From positions 1 through 34,048 of the forward strand of contig JAEUHB010000352.1 in NCBI GenBank assembly GCA_016794665.1: DNA of 34,048 bases. Direction: 5' to 3'. Positions within the stretch are counted from its first letter, which is position 1; every line of letters begins with the position of its first letter. Shown here piece after piece: positions 8,667 to 18,573 of the stretch. Under the pieces are notes generated by a model that was given only the letters and a program-made list of their open reading frames with translations, searched no databases and was not told the origin of the DNA. The stretch comes from Opitutaceae bacterium (lineage in GTDB: Bacteria > Verrucomicrobiota > Verrucomicrobiia > Opitutales > Opitutaceae). The translations under genes were made by a program, and so were the position numbers.

Positions 8667-9248
8667 TCAGGCGGCCGGGAGGGCGCTGATCAGACGGTCC
8701 ACCTGCGCCTCGAGGAAGGAAGGGGAGCCTTCGTTCCACAAGACAAAGTCGGACAGCTCGATTTTGCGCGCCAGCGGCAGTTGCTTTGAGATTCGCTGCC
8801 CGGCGAGCGCACGCGGGAGGCCGCGCTGCTCCAGTCGGGCGAGTTGTTGCTCCGGAGCACACGCGACGCAGATCGTGAAATCAAACCAATTCTCGGACTG
8901 GCTCTCGAACAGCAGCGGCACCTCGACCGCCCATCGCGCAGCCGGCTCGGCGGCAAAGGCCGCCCGCCAGGCGTCAAATACCACCGGATGCGCAAGGCCC
9001 TCAAGCCAAGCCCGCTCCGCGTCGTTGGCAAACACGCGCTCGGCCAGCACCGGACGGGCGATCTGCCCGCGAGGGTCCAGCACGGTCGCCCCGAAACGAC
9101 CGGCGATCGCCGCGATCACCGCGGGGTCGGTGAGCACGTGGTCGCGCACGATCTGGTCGGAATCGAGCCGGCGGAAACCGCGCCGCTCAAGCGCCCGCGC
9201 GACCGTGGACTTGCCGCAGCCAATGCCACCGGTGATGCCGATTTTCAT
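8667..9248 (-). CDS. coaE: Dephospho-CoA kinase
   Basis: CoaE phosphorylates the 3'-hydroxyl of dephospho-CoA in the last step of coenzyme A synthesis. The 193 residues match the family's usual size. The P-loop GGIGCGKST is at 7-15, the DSDQIVR segment at 29-35, and the lid-proximal VPLLFE motif at 110-115. The gene lies 65 bases upstream of rho on the same strand and diverges from comM across a 132-base gap. The ATG at 9246-9248 is the only sensible start, with the P-loop at residue 7 as expected. Confidence 0.95.
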   Translation of the reverse strand: MKIGITGGIGCGKSTVARALERRGFRRLDSDQIVRDHVLTDPAVIAAIAGRFGATVLDPRGQIARPVLAERVFANDAERAWLEGLAHPVVFDAWRAAFAAEPAARWAVEVPLLFESQSENWFDFTICVACAPEQQLARLEQRGLPRALAGQRISKQLPLARKIELSDFVLWNEGSPSFLEAQVDRLISALPAA

Positions 9249-9380
9249 GCCGTAAAGGGGGCAGGCTTGGCCCCGGGCGTGCGCGCCGCAACGGCATTTC
9301 CGTCACCGAGAGGAGGCCGGGATGCGCCAATTTTGCGTCGCCTCCGCCCCACCCTTCGCGCTCCATTCGCGCCCCACCCC

Positions 9381-10922
9381 ATGCTCGCGACGATCAGCTC
9401 AGCCGCCCTCCAAGGCATCGACGCCGAAATCGTCCACGTCGAGGTCAACGCGGGCGAAGCGGGAGAGGCGCGCTGGTTTCTCGTCGGCCTCGCCGACACC
9501 GCGGTCAAGGAATCGACCGACCGCGTTTTCACCGCGCTCAACAACAGCGGGTTTCGCCCACCCCGCACCCGCACCACCATCAATCTCGCGCCGGGCAACC
9601 TGCGCAAGGAAGGCCCGTTCTACGATCTTCCCATCGCGCTCGGCATTCTCGCGGCCACGGGCCAGCTCAAGTGCGACCGGCTGGGCGACTGGCTGATTGC
9701 CGGTGAGCTCAGCCTCTCCGGCGCCACGCGGCCGGTGCGCGGCGCTCTCGCCATGGCGCGGCTCGCCCGCAGCCTCGGCAAACGCGGCCTGCTTCTGCCG
9801 TCGGTTTCCGCGGAGGAGGCGGCATTGGTGGAGGGGGTGGAGGTTTATATCGCGGATTCGTTGGCGTCGGCGGCGCGTTTCCTCGCCGGGGAGAAAACCC
9901 TCAACCCTCTCGATGCGACGGCCGCCCGTCGCCGGGCGAGCACGCCGACCGCCGAGGGCGCCGCGGATTTTTCCGAGATCAAGGGCCAGCACGCCTTGCG
10001 CCGCGCCGTCGAGGTTGCCGTCGCGGGTTCCCACAATATCCTGATGATCGGGCCACCGGGATCAGGAAAATCAATGGTCGCCAAACGCATCCCGACCGTG
10101 ATGCCGGCGCCCACGCTCGACGAGCACCTTGAGATCCTCGGCATCCACTCCGCCGCCGGCCGCACGATCACCGGCGAGATGACGTGGGGCGCGCGGCCGT
10201 TTCGTTCGCCGCATCACACCGTCTCCGATGTCGCGCTGCTCGGCGGCGGCAGCATCCCCGGGCCGGGGGAAATCTCGCTCGCGCACAATGGCGTGCTCTT
10301 TCTCGACGAGTTGCCGGAGTTCAAGCGCAGTGCCCTTGAAACGCTCCGCCAGCCCCTCGAAGACGGTGAGGTCTCCATTTCGCGCAGCGCCGGCAAAGTC
10401 ACGCTGCCGTGCTCGATGATGCTCGTCGCCGCGATGAACCCCTGTCCCTGCGGCTACCTGGGCGATCCGAAGCGCGAATGCCGGTGCTCGCCCGTGCAGG
10501 TGCAGCGCTACCGCGCGCGCATCAGCGGCCCGCTCCTCGACCGCATCGACCTGCACATCGAAGCGCCCGCGCTGTCGCTGGCGGAGCTCCGCTCGGAAAA
10601 GCCGGGCGAGCCCTCGGCCGCGATGCGCACGCGCATTGACGCCGCACGCACGCGCCAGCACGCGCGCTTCGCTGGCACCAAAATCGCGGCCAACGCCCGC
10701 ATGACCCACGCGCAAATCCGGAAGCACTGCGCGATCGATGCGACCCTGGGTGATTTGCTGCAGCAGGCGATGGAGCAGCTCCAGCTCTCCGCGCGCGCCT
10801 ACGACCGCATCCTGAAGGTCGCGCGCACCATCGCGGACCTCGCGGGGGCGGAGAGCATCGCATCGCCGCACCTGCTCGAGGCGATCCAATACCGGAGCCT
10901 CGATCGCGCGGTGTTCTACTGA
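9381..10922 (+). CDS. comM: ComM/YifB-family Mg-chelatase-like AAA+ ATPase
   Basis: A 513-residue cytoplasmic AAA+ protein. In transformable Gram-negatives ComM is a branch-migration helicase that helps integrate incoming DNA; the family also occurs in species not known to be transformable. An N-terminal ChlI-type domain (1-165, with the FLVGLAD and [11 protein letters not shown] segments) precedes the ATPase: Walker A GPPGSGKS 224-231, [11 protein letters not shown] 304-314, and the four-cysteine [10 protein letters not shown]...CRC region (353-369). A Mg-chelatase C-terminal domain covers about 402-510. The frame stays open far upstream over coaE, so the ATG at 9381 was chosen on homology. 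The next gene starts two bases after the stop. Confidence 0.93.
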   Translation: MLATISSAALQGIDAEIVHVEVNAGEAGEARWFLVGLADTAVKESTDRVFTALNNSGFRPPRTRTTINLAPGNLRKEGPFYDLPIALGILAATGQLKCDRLGDWLIAGELSLSGATRPVRGALAMARLARSLGKRGLLLPSVSAEEAALVEGVEVYIADSLASAARFLAGEKTLNPLDATAARRRASTPTAEGAADFSEIKGQHALRRAVEVAVAGSHNILMIGPPGSGKSMVAKRIPTVMPAPTLDEHLEILGIHSAAGRTITGEMTWGARPFRSPHHTVSDVALLGGGSIPGPGEISLAHNGVLFLDELPEFKRSALETLRQPLEDGEVSISRSAGKVTLPCSMMLVAAMNPCPCGYLGDPKRECRCSPVQVQRYRARISGPLLDRIDLHIEAPALSLAELRSEKPGEPSAAMRTRIDAARTRQHARFAGTKIAANARMTHAQIRKHCAIDATLGDLLQQAMEQLQLSARAYDRILKVARTIADLAGAESIASPHLLEAIQYRSLDRAVFY

Positions 10923-10924
10923 CG

Positions 10925-12265
10925 ATGAAACTCGCCACGTGCCTGCTCGCCGGCGTCGCTTTCGCCGCATCGCCCCGCGCGGTTGCGGAAAACTGGCCGC
11001 AATTTCGCGGCAATGGGGGCCAAGGCCGCTCGGCCACCGCGGCGCCGCTCGCATGGAACGTCGCGTCGGGGGAGAATATTCGCTGGAGCACCGCCATCCC
11101 CGGCCTGGGTCATTCCAGCCCGATCATCTGGGGCCCGCACCTCTTTCTCACCACCGCGGATCGGCCCGGGCCCAGGCCCAAGCTCAAGACCGGCGTCTAC
11201 GGCGCCGGCGAATCCTACGCGGAAAATGAGCCGCACCAGTGGCGGCTGCTTTGCCTCGATCGCGACAGCGGGCGCATCCTTTGGAACAAGCCCGGCCACG
11301 AAGCCGTGCCCCGGCAGGAACGCCACCTCAAGGCCTCGCACGCCAACTCCACGCCCGCGACCGACGGCCGCTCCCTGGTCGCCATCTTCGGCTCGGAGGG
11401 GCTCTTTTGCTTCGAGATGGACGGCACTCTCCGTTGGAAAAAGGACCTCGGCAAAATGGACGCGGGGCCGTGGAACGAACCCAAGCTGCAATGGAGCTTC
11501 GCCAGCTCGCCGCTGCTCCACGACGGCAAGGTCGTCGTGCAATGCGATGTGCTGAGCGAGCAGTTCCTCGTCGTGTTCGACGCCCGCGATGGGCGCGAGC
11601 TTTGGCGCACCGCGCGGCAGGAGGTCGCCAACTGGTGCACGCCCGCGATCGCCGAGGCCAACGGCCGCACCCAAATCGTCCTCAACGGTTGGAAGCAAAT
11701 CGGCGGCTACGACTTTGCCACGGGCCGGCAACTGTGGACGCTCTCCGGCGGCGGCGACATCCCCGTGCCCGCTCCGCTTGTGGTCGGCGACTGGGCGTTC
11801 TTCACCAGCGCCCACGGCAGCCACCGCCCGATCCGCGCGGTGCGTCTGGCGGCGGCGCAGGGCGACATCACGCCGCCCGACATCGCGGACTCCAGCGCCG
11901 CCATCGCCTGGTGCCACCCCAAGCTCGGCAGCTACATGCAGACGCCGATCGTCATCGGTCCTTTGCTCTGGAGCTGCGACTGGCAGGGCATCCTCACCTG
12001 CGTCGATCGTGCGACCGGGGAAATCCGCTACAGCGAGCGGCTGCTCCGCGCGGGCTCCGCGTTCACCGCGTCGGGCGTCGCCGCGGCAGGCCATCTCTAT
12101 TTCCTCAACGAGGACGGCGAGGCATTTGTCGTCCCCGCCGAGGGCACCTTTTCCGTCGCCGCGCGCAATCGCATGGACGGGCTCTGCCTGGCGACGCCGG
12201 CCGTGGCCGACGGCACGCTCTTTGTGCGCACCACCGAGAAACTGCTCGCGATCGGCCGGCGTTAG
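10925..12265 (+). CDS. Secreted PQQ-binding-like beta-propeller protein
   Basis: A 446-residue protein with a cleavable-looking signal peptide (about 1-21, ending AVA) followed by ENWPQFRG, the start typical of planctomycete and verrucomicrobial PQQ-like propellers. Blade repeats show as recurring 'G..LW' and 'D..TG' segments: DRDSGRILW, EMDGTLRWKK, DARDGRELW, DFATGRQLW, DRATGEIRYS. It is therefore a periplasmic or exported WD40/PQQ-type propeller. No dehydrogenase active-site residues could be identified, so an enzymatic role is not claimed. It starts two bases after comM, so they may be cotranscribed. Its TAG stop overlaps the TAA of the convergent gene by three bases. Confidence 0.85.
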   Translation: MKLATCLLAGVAFAASPRAVAENWPQFRGNGGQGRSATAAPLAWNVASGENIRWSTAIPGLGHSSPIIWGPHLFLTTADRPGPRPKLKTGVYGAGESYAENEPHQWRLLCLDRDSGRILWNKPGHEAVPRQERHLKASHANSTPATDGRSLVAIFGSEGLFCFEMDGTLRWKKDLGKMDAGPWNEPKLQWSFASSPLLHDGKVVVQCDVLSEQFLVVFDARDGRELWRTARQEVANWCTPAIAEANGRTQIVLNGWKQIGGYDFATGRQLWTLSGGGDIPVPAPLVVGDWAFFTSAHGSHRPIRAVRLAAAQGDITPPDIADSSAAIAWCHPKLGSYMQTPIVIGPLLWSCDWQGILTCVDRATGEIRYSERLLRAGSAFTASGVAAAGHLYFLNEDGEAFVVPAEGTFSVAARNRMDGLCLATPAVADGTLFVRTTEKLLAIGRR

Positions 12266-12792
12266 GGCGCGTCGAGCGTCACCTGCACCACGGCGAGGCG
12301 GCCGAGCAAGCGCAGTTCCTCGCGCGCCGCCCACCAGTCGTAGAGCACAAACTCGAGCGGCTTCCACATCGCAACCCACCCGCCGATGATCAGGCTCTCC
12401 TTGATGCCGTCGCCCAGCGTCTCGTAGCCCATTCGACCGATTGCGGTGCCGAGAGCAAAGCAGCCGGCGAGGAACAACCCGCCGATGACCAGGTTGATCC
12501 GGCCGCGGCGCATGAGCTGGCGAAACTCGCGCTCTTTCAGCGCCGCGTGATCCCGGAAGTAGTGCCGCACCGCTTCCTCGAGGCTGGCCACACGCTCCGG
12601 CACAGGCGCCTCGCGCACGTGCACCACCAGCTCGAGCGGCCCATGTCGCGGCAGCTCCCGGGCCCACGAGACGATGAAGGTCTCCGCATCCTGATCGAGA
12701 TCGCGCTCGTGAAACGGCGAGGGATCGAGAGAGTTGAAAAGCTGCGAGAGCGACTGCAGCCGGACCTCTATGCGCGCGGCGGGCTCGCTCAC
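12262..12792 (-). CDS. Uncharacterised two-TM membrane protein
   Basis: I do not recognise a function for this 176-residue protein. The N-terminal half is soluble and includes a striking SLDPSPFHERDLDQDAE segment (21-37). It is followed by a basic stretch RQLMRRGR (91-98), a first hydrophobic helix at about 99-118, a second at about 131-150, and a short WW-containing C-terminal segment. It starts with GTG at 12790-12792. The stop of the upstream MBL gene overlaps that start (GTGA), so translational coupling is likely. It converges on the propeller gene. The DPSPF...ERDLD segment looks like a conserved family signature; that is my impression and not a search result. Confidence 0.75.
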   Translation of the reverse strand: MSEPAARIEVRLQSLSQLFNSLDPSPFHERDLDQDAETFIVSWARELPRHGPLELVVHVREAPVPERVASLEEAVRHYFRDHAALKEREFRQLMRRGRINLVIGGLFLAGCFALGTAIGRMGYETLGDGIKESLIIGGWVAMWKPLEFVLYDWWAAREELRLLGRLAVVQVTLDAP

Positions 12793-13637
12793 GGGGCAAA
12801 GGGGTTGTAGCGGAGTTCATTCTCCACCGTCGTCATCGGCCCATGCCCCGGCGCGATCGCCGTCGCGGGGGGCAGGCTGGTGAGCATGCGGCGGAGATTC
12901 CCGCGCAGCTTGTCGCGACAAAAATAGGCGCCGCCCACGGACCCCGCGAACACGAGATCACCGGAGATCAACAGGCCGGGCGCCGTGGGCGCGGCGCGAC
13001 GGGTGATCAGGTAGCAGTTGTGCGCCGCGGCGTGGCCGGGCGTGAAGAACGCCTTCACGTCGAGCGGCCCGAAGCTCCGCACCTCCCCTTCCCCGAGGGG
13101 GCCGCCGCACGCGGCCGTCGCGCCCGGCGGGATGAAGGCCGCGGGCGCCCCGAAGCGCGCGACGACCTCGCACAGACCGCCCGCGTGCTCGGGCTCGACA
13201 TGCGTGAGAAACACCGCCTCGAGCGCGCGCACTGCGGCGGGCCAGGCCGCGGCGAGGGCGTCGATGCCCGCGCCTGTGTCGAAAAGAATCGCGCGCGACG
13301 AGCCGCAGTCGCCCACGAGGTAGGCGTTGGCCACGCCGATGCCGTGCGGCATCCGCAGCGGCCAGACGCAGAACGGCAGCGCGCCAATCTCGGGCTGCGG
13401 GTAGGAGCCGCCGCCGAGCGCGCACAGGCCCACGTCGTTGAGACCGAGGGGCACCGCAAGCCTCTGCAATTCCGCGCACGTGAGGTCGGGGCGGTAGTCG
13501 ATCGCGTCGTTGATGCGCGCGAGGGGGACGCCGGTGCGCGCGGCGAGCGCCTCGGGCGACAGGCCCGAGAGACGCAGGGCCTTCTCGAGCACGTCGCCGA
13601 GCTCGTCCTCGAGCGGCAGCGGTGCGGATTGTTTCAC
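12789..13637 (-). CDS. HTH domain fused to metallo-beta-lactamase-fold protein with altered metal site
   Basis: A 282-residue protein. Residues 14-66 look like an XRE/Cro-type helix-turn-helix (SPEALAARTGVPLARINDAI at 27-46). Residues about 85-282 form an MBL-fold hydrolase. The metal motif reads THVEPEH (145-151): H146, E148, E150, H151, where the family has HxHxDH. The remaining ligands are present: H202 (TPGHAAAH), D227 (SGDLVF) and H265 (APGHGP). Spacings H146-H202-D227-H265 (56, 25, 38) resemble glyoxalase II. The GTG at 13635-13637 was chosen because the open frame further upstream runs into pyrE on the other strand. It could be a DNA-binding regulator with a sensor-like MBL domain; the substrate is unknown. 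Confidence 0.82.
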   Translation of the reverse strand: MKQSAPLPLEDELGDVLEKALRLSGLSPEALAARTGVPLARINDAIDYRPDLTCAELQRLAVPLGLNDVGLCALGGGSYPQPEIGALPFCVWPLRMPHGIGVANAYLVGDCGSSRAILFDTGAGIDALAAAWPAAVRALEAVFLTHVEPEHAGGLCEVVARFGAPAAFIPPGATAACGGPLGEGEVRSFGPLDVKAFFTPGHAAAHNCYLITRRAAPTAPGLLISGDLVFAGSVGGAYFCRDKLRGNLRRMLTSLPPATAIAPGHGPMTTVENELRYNPFAP

Positions 13638-13718
13638 AACGCCGGCAGGGTGGCGCGCCGCCCGGCCGGAAGCAAAATTGATTTTGGCTTTTGTCGCGCG
13701 ACCCGCAGCGTCGCCCGC

Positions 13719-14294
13719 ATGGAAAACCGCCAGCAGGAAATCCTCGACATCTTCACGCGCACGCGGGCGCTGCTCACGGGACACTTCGTGCTCCGCTCCG
13801 GGCTGCACAGCGGGCACTATTTCCAGTGCGCGCAGGTCTGCCAGCGGATGGACGCCGTCGAGCGGCTTGCCGAGCTGCTCGTGGAAAAAATCCGCGCACT
13901 CGGCCTCCGCTACGAGACGGTGCTCGCCCCCGCGATGGGCGGCCTCGTGATCGGCCAGGAGGTCGCGCGGCGCGCCCAGGCCCGCTACATTTTCGCGGAG
14001 AAGGAGAACAACGTCCTCGTGCTGCGCCGCGGGTTCACGCTCGCGCCCGGCGAACCCGTGCTGATCGTCGAGGATGTCGTGACGCGCGGTGGTCGCGTGC
14101 TCGAGTGCCTCGACATCGTGCGCAAGGCCGGCGGCACGCCCGTGGGCATCGCGATGCTCGTCGATCGGAGCGCGGGCGGCGCGCGGTTCGACGTGCCGGC
14201 GGTATCGCTGCTGGAGCTGAGTTTCCCGACCTACGCGGCGGACGCAGTGCCGGAAGCCCTCGCGAGGATTCCGGTGCAGAAACCGGGAAGCTAA
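13719..14294 (+). CDS. pyrE: Orotate phosphoribosyltransferase
   Basis: PyrE converts orotate and PRPP to orotidine 5'-phosphate in pyrimidine synthesis. The 191 residues match the family. FVLRSGLHSGHYFQC (23-37) is the usual N-terminal segment, FAEKENNVLVLRRGF (92-106) matches the flexible-loop region, and VLIVEDVVTRGGR (114-126) is the PRPP-binding loop, although most relatives read TTGGS at its end. The ATG at 13719 places these motifs as expected; longer upstream frames overlap the divergent HTH/MBL gene. The TAA stop directly abuts the stop of the convergent protease gene, with no base between them. PRPP would be supplied by prs, found 1.4 kb away. Confidence 0.93.
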   Translation: MENRQQEILDIFTRTRALLTGHFVLRSGLHSGHYFQCAQVCQRMDAVERLAELLVEKIRALGLRYETVLAPAMGGLVIGQEVARRAQARYIFAEKENNVLVLRRGFTLAPGEPVLIVEDVVTRGGRVLECLDIVRKAGGTPVGIAMLVDRSAGGARFDVPAVSLLELSFPTYAADAVPEALARIPVQKPGS

Positions 14295-15712
<1,418 letters not shown>

Positions 15713-15713
<1 letters not shown>

Positions 15714-16660
15714 CAGAAGCCCTTCACGCGAAACAAGCCGGTCACGCTCTCGTTGCTGTTGATGCGCTGGATCGCCTGCCCGAGGAGCGGCGCTATGCTG
15801 AGGACCTTGATCGGAAGACCGTGCGTGTTGATCGGCGTGGAGTCGGTGGTGATGAGCTCGTCGATCACGCCGGACTTGAGCCGCTCGACGGCGACCTCGT
15901 TGAGGATGCAGTGGCTGACCGCGGCGCGGACGCTGCGCGCCCCGTGGCTGCGGATGATTTTCGCGGCCGCGGTGATGGTGCCGGCGGTCTCCGTGATGTC
16001 GTCGACGAGCAGGACGTCGCAGCCCTCGACATCGCCGACGACATTGATGGCCTCGACGTTGGTGGCGCTCTTGCGCTTTTTGGCGACGAGGGCGAGGCCG
16101 GCGCCGAGCGCATCGGCGTAGGCGGCGGCCATCTTCATGCCGCCGACATCGGGTGAACAGACGACGAAGTTCTCCGGCCGGCTCTTGGCGAGGTGCTCGA
16201 AGAAAACCGGCGAGGCGAAGAGATGATCCACCGGGATGTCGAAGAATCCCTGGATCTGCTGCGAGTGCAGATCCATGGTGAGGATGCGGTTCGCCCCGGC
16301 CGATACGAGGAGGTTGGCGACGAGCTTCGCGGTGATCGGCACGCGGGGCTGGTCCTTGCGATCCTGGCGCGCGTAGCCGTAAAACGGCAGCACGGCGGTG
16401 ATGCGCTGCGCGGAGGCGCGCCGCGCGGCGTCGATCATGATGAGGAGCTCGACGAGGTTGTGGTTCGTCGGCGGGCAGGTCGACTGGATGATGAAGACGT
16501 CGTGGCCCCGGACGTTCTCATTGATTTTGATGCACGACTCGCCGTCGGGAAAACTGGTGACGGTGGCCTCGCCGAGCGGTTCGCCGATGGAGCGGCAGAT
16601 GGCCTCGGCAAGAGGCCGGTTGGAGTTGCCCGTGAAAATCTTCAGCCGCGATTCGCCCAT
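15713..16660 (-). CDS. prs: Ribose-phosphate pyrophosphokinase (PRPP synthase)
   Basis: Prs makes PRPP from ribose 5-phosphate and ATP for purine, pyrimidine, histidine and NAD synthesis. The 315 residues match class I enzymes. FPDGESCIKI (37-46), the LPFYGYARQDRKDQPRVPI segment (91-109), the metal-binding MDLHSQQIQGFFD (129-141) and the PRPP loop LVDDITETAGTI (218-229) are all present. The ATG is at 16658-16660, 26 bases after the lpxD stop. The TGA overlaps the protease start by one base. In many bacteria prs is just upstream of the rplY-pth pair; here it lies some 8 kb downstream of them on the same strand. Confidence 0.95.
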
Positions 16661-16686
16661 GGCGGCGGATGTTGGGGCGCGCCGGC

Positions 16687-17739
16687 CTAGGAGGAAGACT
16701 TTTTTGCGAGGCCGAGCTGATCGGCGATGGCGTCGACGCGCTTGAAGAGATCGGGCAGCCGCTGGGTGAGGACGGCGATCCGGCGTTCGAGCATGTAGGG
16801 GATGGCGGGGTTGCCGTTGACGAAGGCGCCCGCCGACACATCCGTGGTGATGCCAGCGCGGCCGCCGGCCTTGGCGCCCTTGCCGATCGTGATATGGCCG
16901 CCGATGCCGGCCTGGCCGCCGAGGACGACGTAGTCCTCCAGCACCGTGCTGCCGGAGATGCCGACTTGCGCGCAGATGAGGCAGTGGCGGCCGACGCGGA
17001 CATTGTGCGCAATTTGCACGAGGTTGTCGATTTTGGTCCCCTCTCCGACCGCGGTGCGGCTGAAGCGCGCGCGGTCCAGCGTGGTGTTGGCGCCGATCTC
17101 AACGTCGTCGCCGATCTCGACATGCCCGACCTGCGGGACCTTTTCATGGCGGCCCTGCACGAACTCGTAGCCAAAGCCGTCGGCCCCAACCACGACGCCA
17201 GGTTGGAGGCGCACGCGGCGGCCGAGGACGCATTCGGCCTCGACGATCACGCCCGGCATGAGCCATGACCCCTCACCGATAATGGCGCCGCGGCCGACGA
17301 AGACCTGCGCCTGCAGCTGCGCGCGTTCGCCGATAACGGCGCCCGCCTCGATGACGCAGAGCGGGCCGACGGTGGCGGAGGCCGCGATCTGCGCGCCTGG
17401 TGCAACAACCGCACTTGGGTGCACGCCGGGCACGGGGCGCGGCCAGAGGGCCTGCTCAAGGCGCGCGCAGATGCGGGCAAGCGCCACGGATGGGTTGGCG
17501 ACGAGCAGGTAGAGCTGATCGGCGGGCGGTTCGCCGGCGTAGTCAGCCGGGAGCAGGACGATGGAAGCGCGCGTGCGGGCGACCTCGGGCTTGTATTTCG
17601 CGTTGCCAAGAAACGAGAGGTCGCCGGGGGCGGCGTCGGCGAGCGCCGCGAGGCCGCGGATGACCCGGGTGGTGGCGCCACGCGAAGCCGTGGGCTGGAC
17701 GATGGCGGCGATCTCCGCAGCGCTGAACGAAACCTGCAT
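16687..17739 (-). CDS. lpxD: UDP-3-O-acylglucosamine N-acyltransferase
   Basis: LpxD adds the second, amide-linked acyl chain in lipid A synthesis. The 350-residue chain has an N-terminal uridine-binding domain (1-100, with [11 protein letters not shown]), then a left-handed beta-helix of hexapeptide repeats from about 103 to 310, and a C-terminal helical tail. The DGFGYE motif (187-192), NTTLDR (218-223) and the catalytic His 245 in QIAHNVRVG are visible. The ATG at 17737-17739 (MQVSFS) was preferred to an in-frame ATG 15 codons upstream because family proteins begin near this point. It lies after ompH, as in the E. coli bamA-skp-lpxD order, but an intrinsic terminator intervenes. Confidence 0.94.
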   Translation of the reverse strand: MQVSFSAAEIAAIVQPTASRGATTRVIRGLAALADAAPGDLSFLGNAKYKPEVARTRASIVLLPADYAGEPPADQLYLLVANPSVALARICARLEQALWPRPVPGVHPSAVVAPGAQIAASATVGPLCVIEAGAVIGERAQLQAQVFVGRGAIIGEGSWLMPGVIVEAECVLGRRVRLQPGVVVGADGFGYEFVQGRHEKVPQVGHVEIGDDVEIGANTTLDRARFSRTAVGEGTKIDNLVQIAHNVRVGRHCLICAQVGISGSTVLEDYVVLGGQAGIGGHITIGKGAKAGGRAGITTDVSAGAFVNGNPAIPYMLERRIAVLTQRLPDLFKRVDAIADQLGLAKKSSS

Positions 17740-17800
17740 GGGCGCGAGCGTGGGACGATTTGGCGGCGCGGAGCAATGCAGCAAATGCCCGCGAGCGGGG

Positions 17801-17829
17801 CAAAAAAACCCCGCTCGCAGTGAGCGGGG
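17801..17829 (-). terminator. Intrinsic terminator after ompH
   Basis: On the minus strand an 8-bp GC-only-rich stem, CCCCGCTC / GAGCGGGG, with a 5-base loop (ACTGC) is followed at once by seven T residues. It begins 28 bases after the ompH stop. A third copy of the arm (17791-17800) lies beyond the T run and can pair with the second arm instead. Confidence 0.8.
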
Positions 17830-17856
17830 CGGAAAAGCGGACGCGTGAGCGCCGGT

Positions 17857-18534
17857 TTACTTCTTGGGCGCGAGGCCGGGGACGGTGACCGCGGGGGTGG
17901 CCGCAGGGGCAGCCGAACCGGAGGCGGCGGGAGTGGCGGTGGGCGTGAGCGCGCCCGCCGGCTTGTCCTTGTTCAGCTCCTTGCCGACTTCCTCGGTGAT
18001 TTCGAAGGCGGAGTCGAAGTAAAGGAGGCTGGGGATGCCGTGGCCGCTCGGGCCGGATTTATCGATCAGCAGGTTGGCGCCCTTCTTCTTGGCCATTTCG
18101 GATGACACCTTCGCGATGTCCTCAAGCAGCATGCCGCGGAAGCTGGCCTCGCGCTGGCCCAAGCTATTGCGGGTGTTTTGGACAAACTGCTGCACTTCCT
18201 GCTGCTTTTTCTGGATCGCCTCGTATTTCTTCTGGGCATCCTCCGTGGCCTTCTTCTTGCCGTCGGCGGAAAGCGCCGGGTTGTTCACGGCTTCGTTGAG
18301 GGATTTGAACTCCTCGACGATGGCATTGCCCTCCTTGTTCATCTTTTCGATCTCCTCCTGGGCCTTTTGCTCGTCGATCTGGAGCTTCGCCTGCATGTCG
18401 GCAGTCTTCCAGTGGGTCTGATAGAGCTTGGCCACATCGACGACGAGCACCTTGGGGGCAGGCTGGGCACTGGCGCCGAGGGCGAGGGCCGCCGCCGCCG
18501 CGAGCGCAAAGAGAGACTTGGTGGAGTTTTTCAT
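17857..18534 (-). CDS. ompH: OmpH/Skp-family periplasmic chaperone
   Basis: A 225-residue periplasmic chaperone that holds unfolded outer-membrane proteins for the BAM complex. It has a signal peptide (about 1-23, cleaving after ASA), then VLVVDVAKLYQTHW at the start of the mature part, a long charged helical region (about 45-150) that would form the coiled-coil tentacles, and a closing IPSLLYFDSAFEITEEV segment. It ends with an unusual Ala/Pro/Thr-rich tail (about 193-225). It follows bamA by 39 bases, the arrangement common to Gram-negative bam-skp loci. The ATG at 18532-18534 lacks a Shine-Dalgarno. Confidence 0.9.
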   Translation of the reverse strand: MKNSTKSLFALAAAAALALGASAQPAPKVLVVDVAKLYQTHWKTADMQAKLQIDEQKAQEEIEKMNKEGNAIVEEFKSLNEAVNNPALSADGKKKATEDAQKKYEAIQKKQQEVQQFVQNTRNSLGQREASFRGMLLEDIAKVSSEMAKKKGANLLIDKSGPSGHGIPSLLYFDSAFEITEEVGKELNKDKPAGALTPTATPAASGSAAPAATPAVTVPGLAPKK

Positions 18535-18573
18535 GAGTGGTGTGGGAAAATGAAAGGGTGGACCGGAACAGAA

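Noticed and set aside
6208..9255. A 1015-codon open frame on the + strand opposite rho and coaE
   Set aside because: Antisense to two well-supported genes; the composition is typical of a shadow frame.
11239..12820. Long frames overlapping the propeller gene on both strands
   Set aside because: They have Arg/Ala/Pro-rich noise composition; the propeller gene explains the region.
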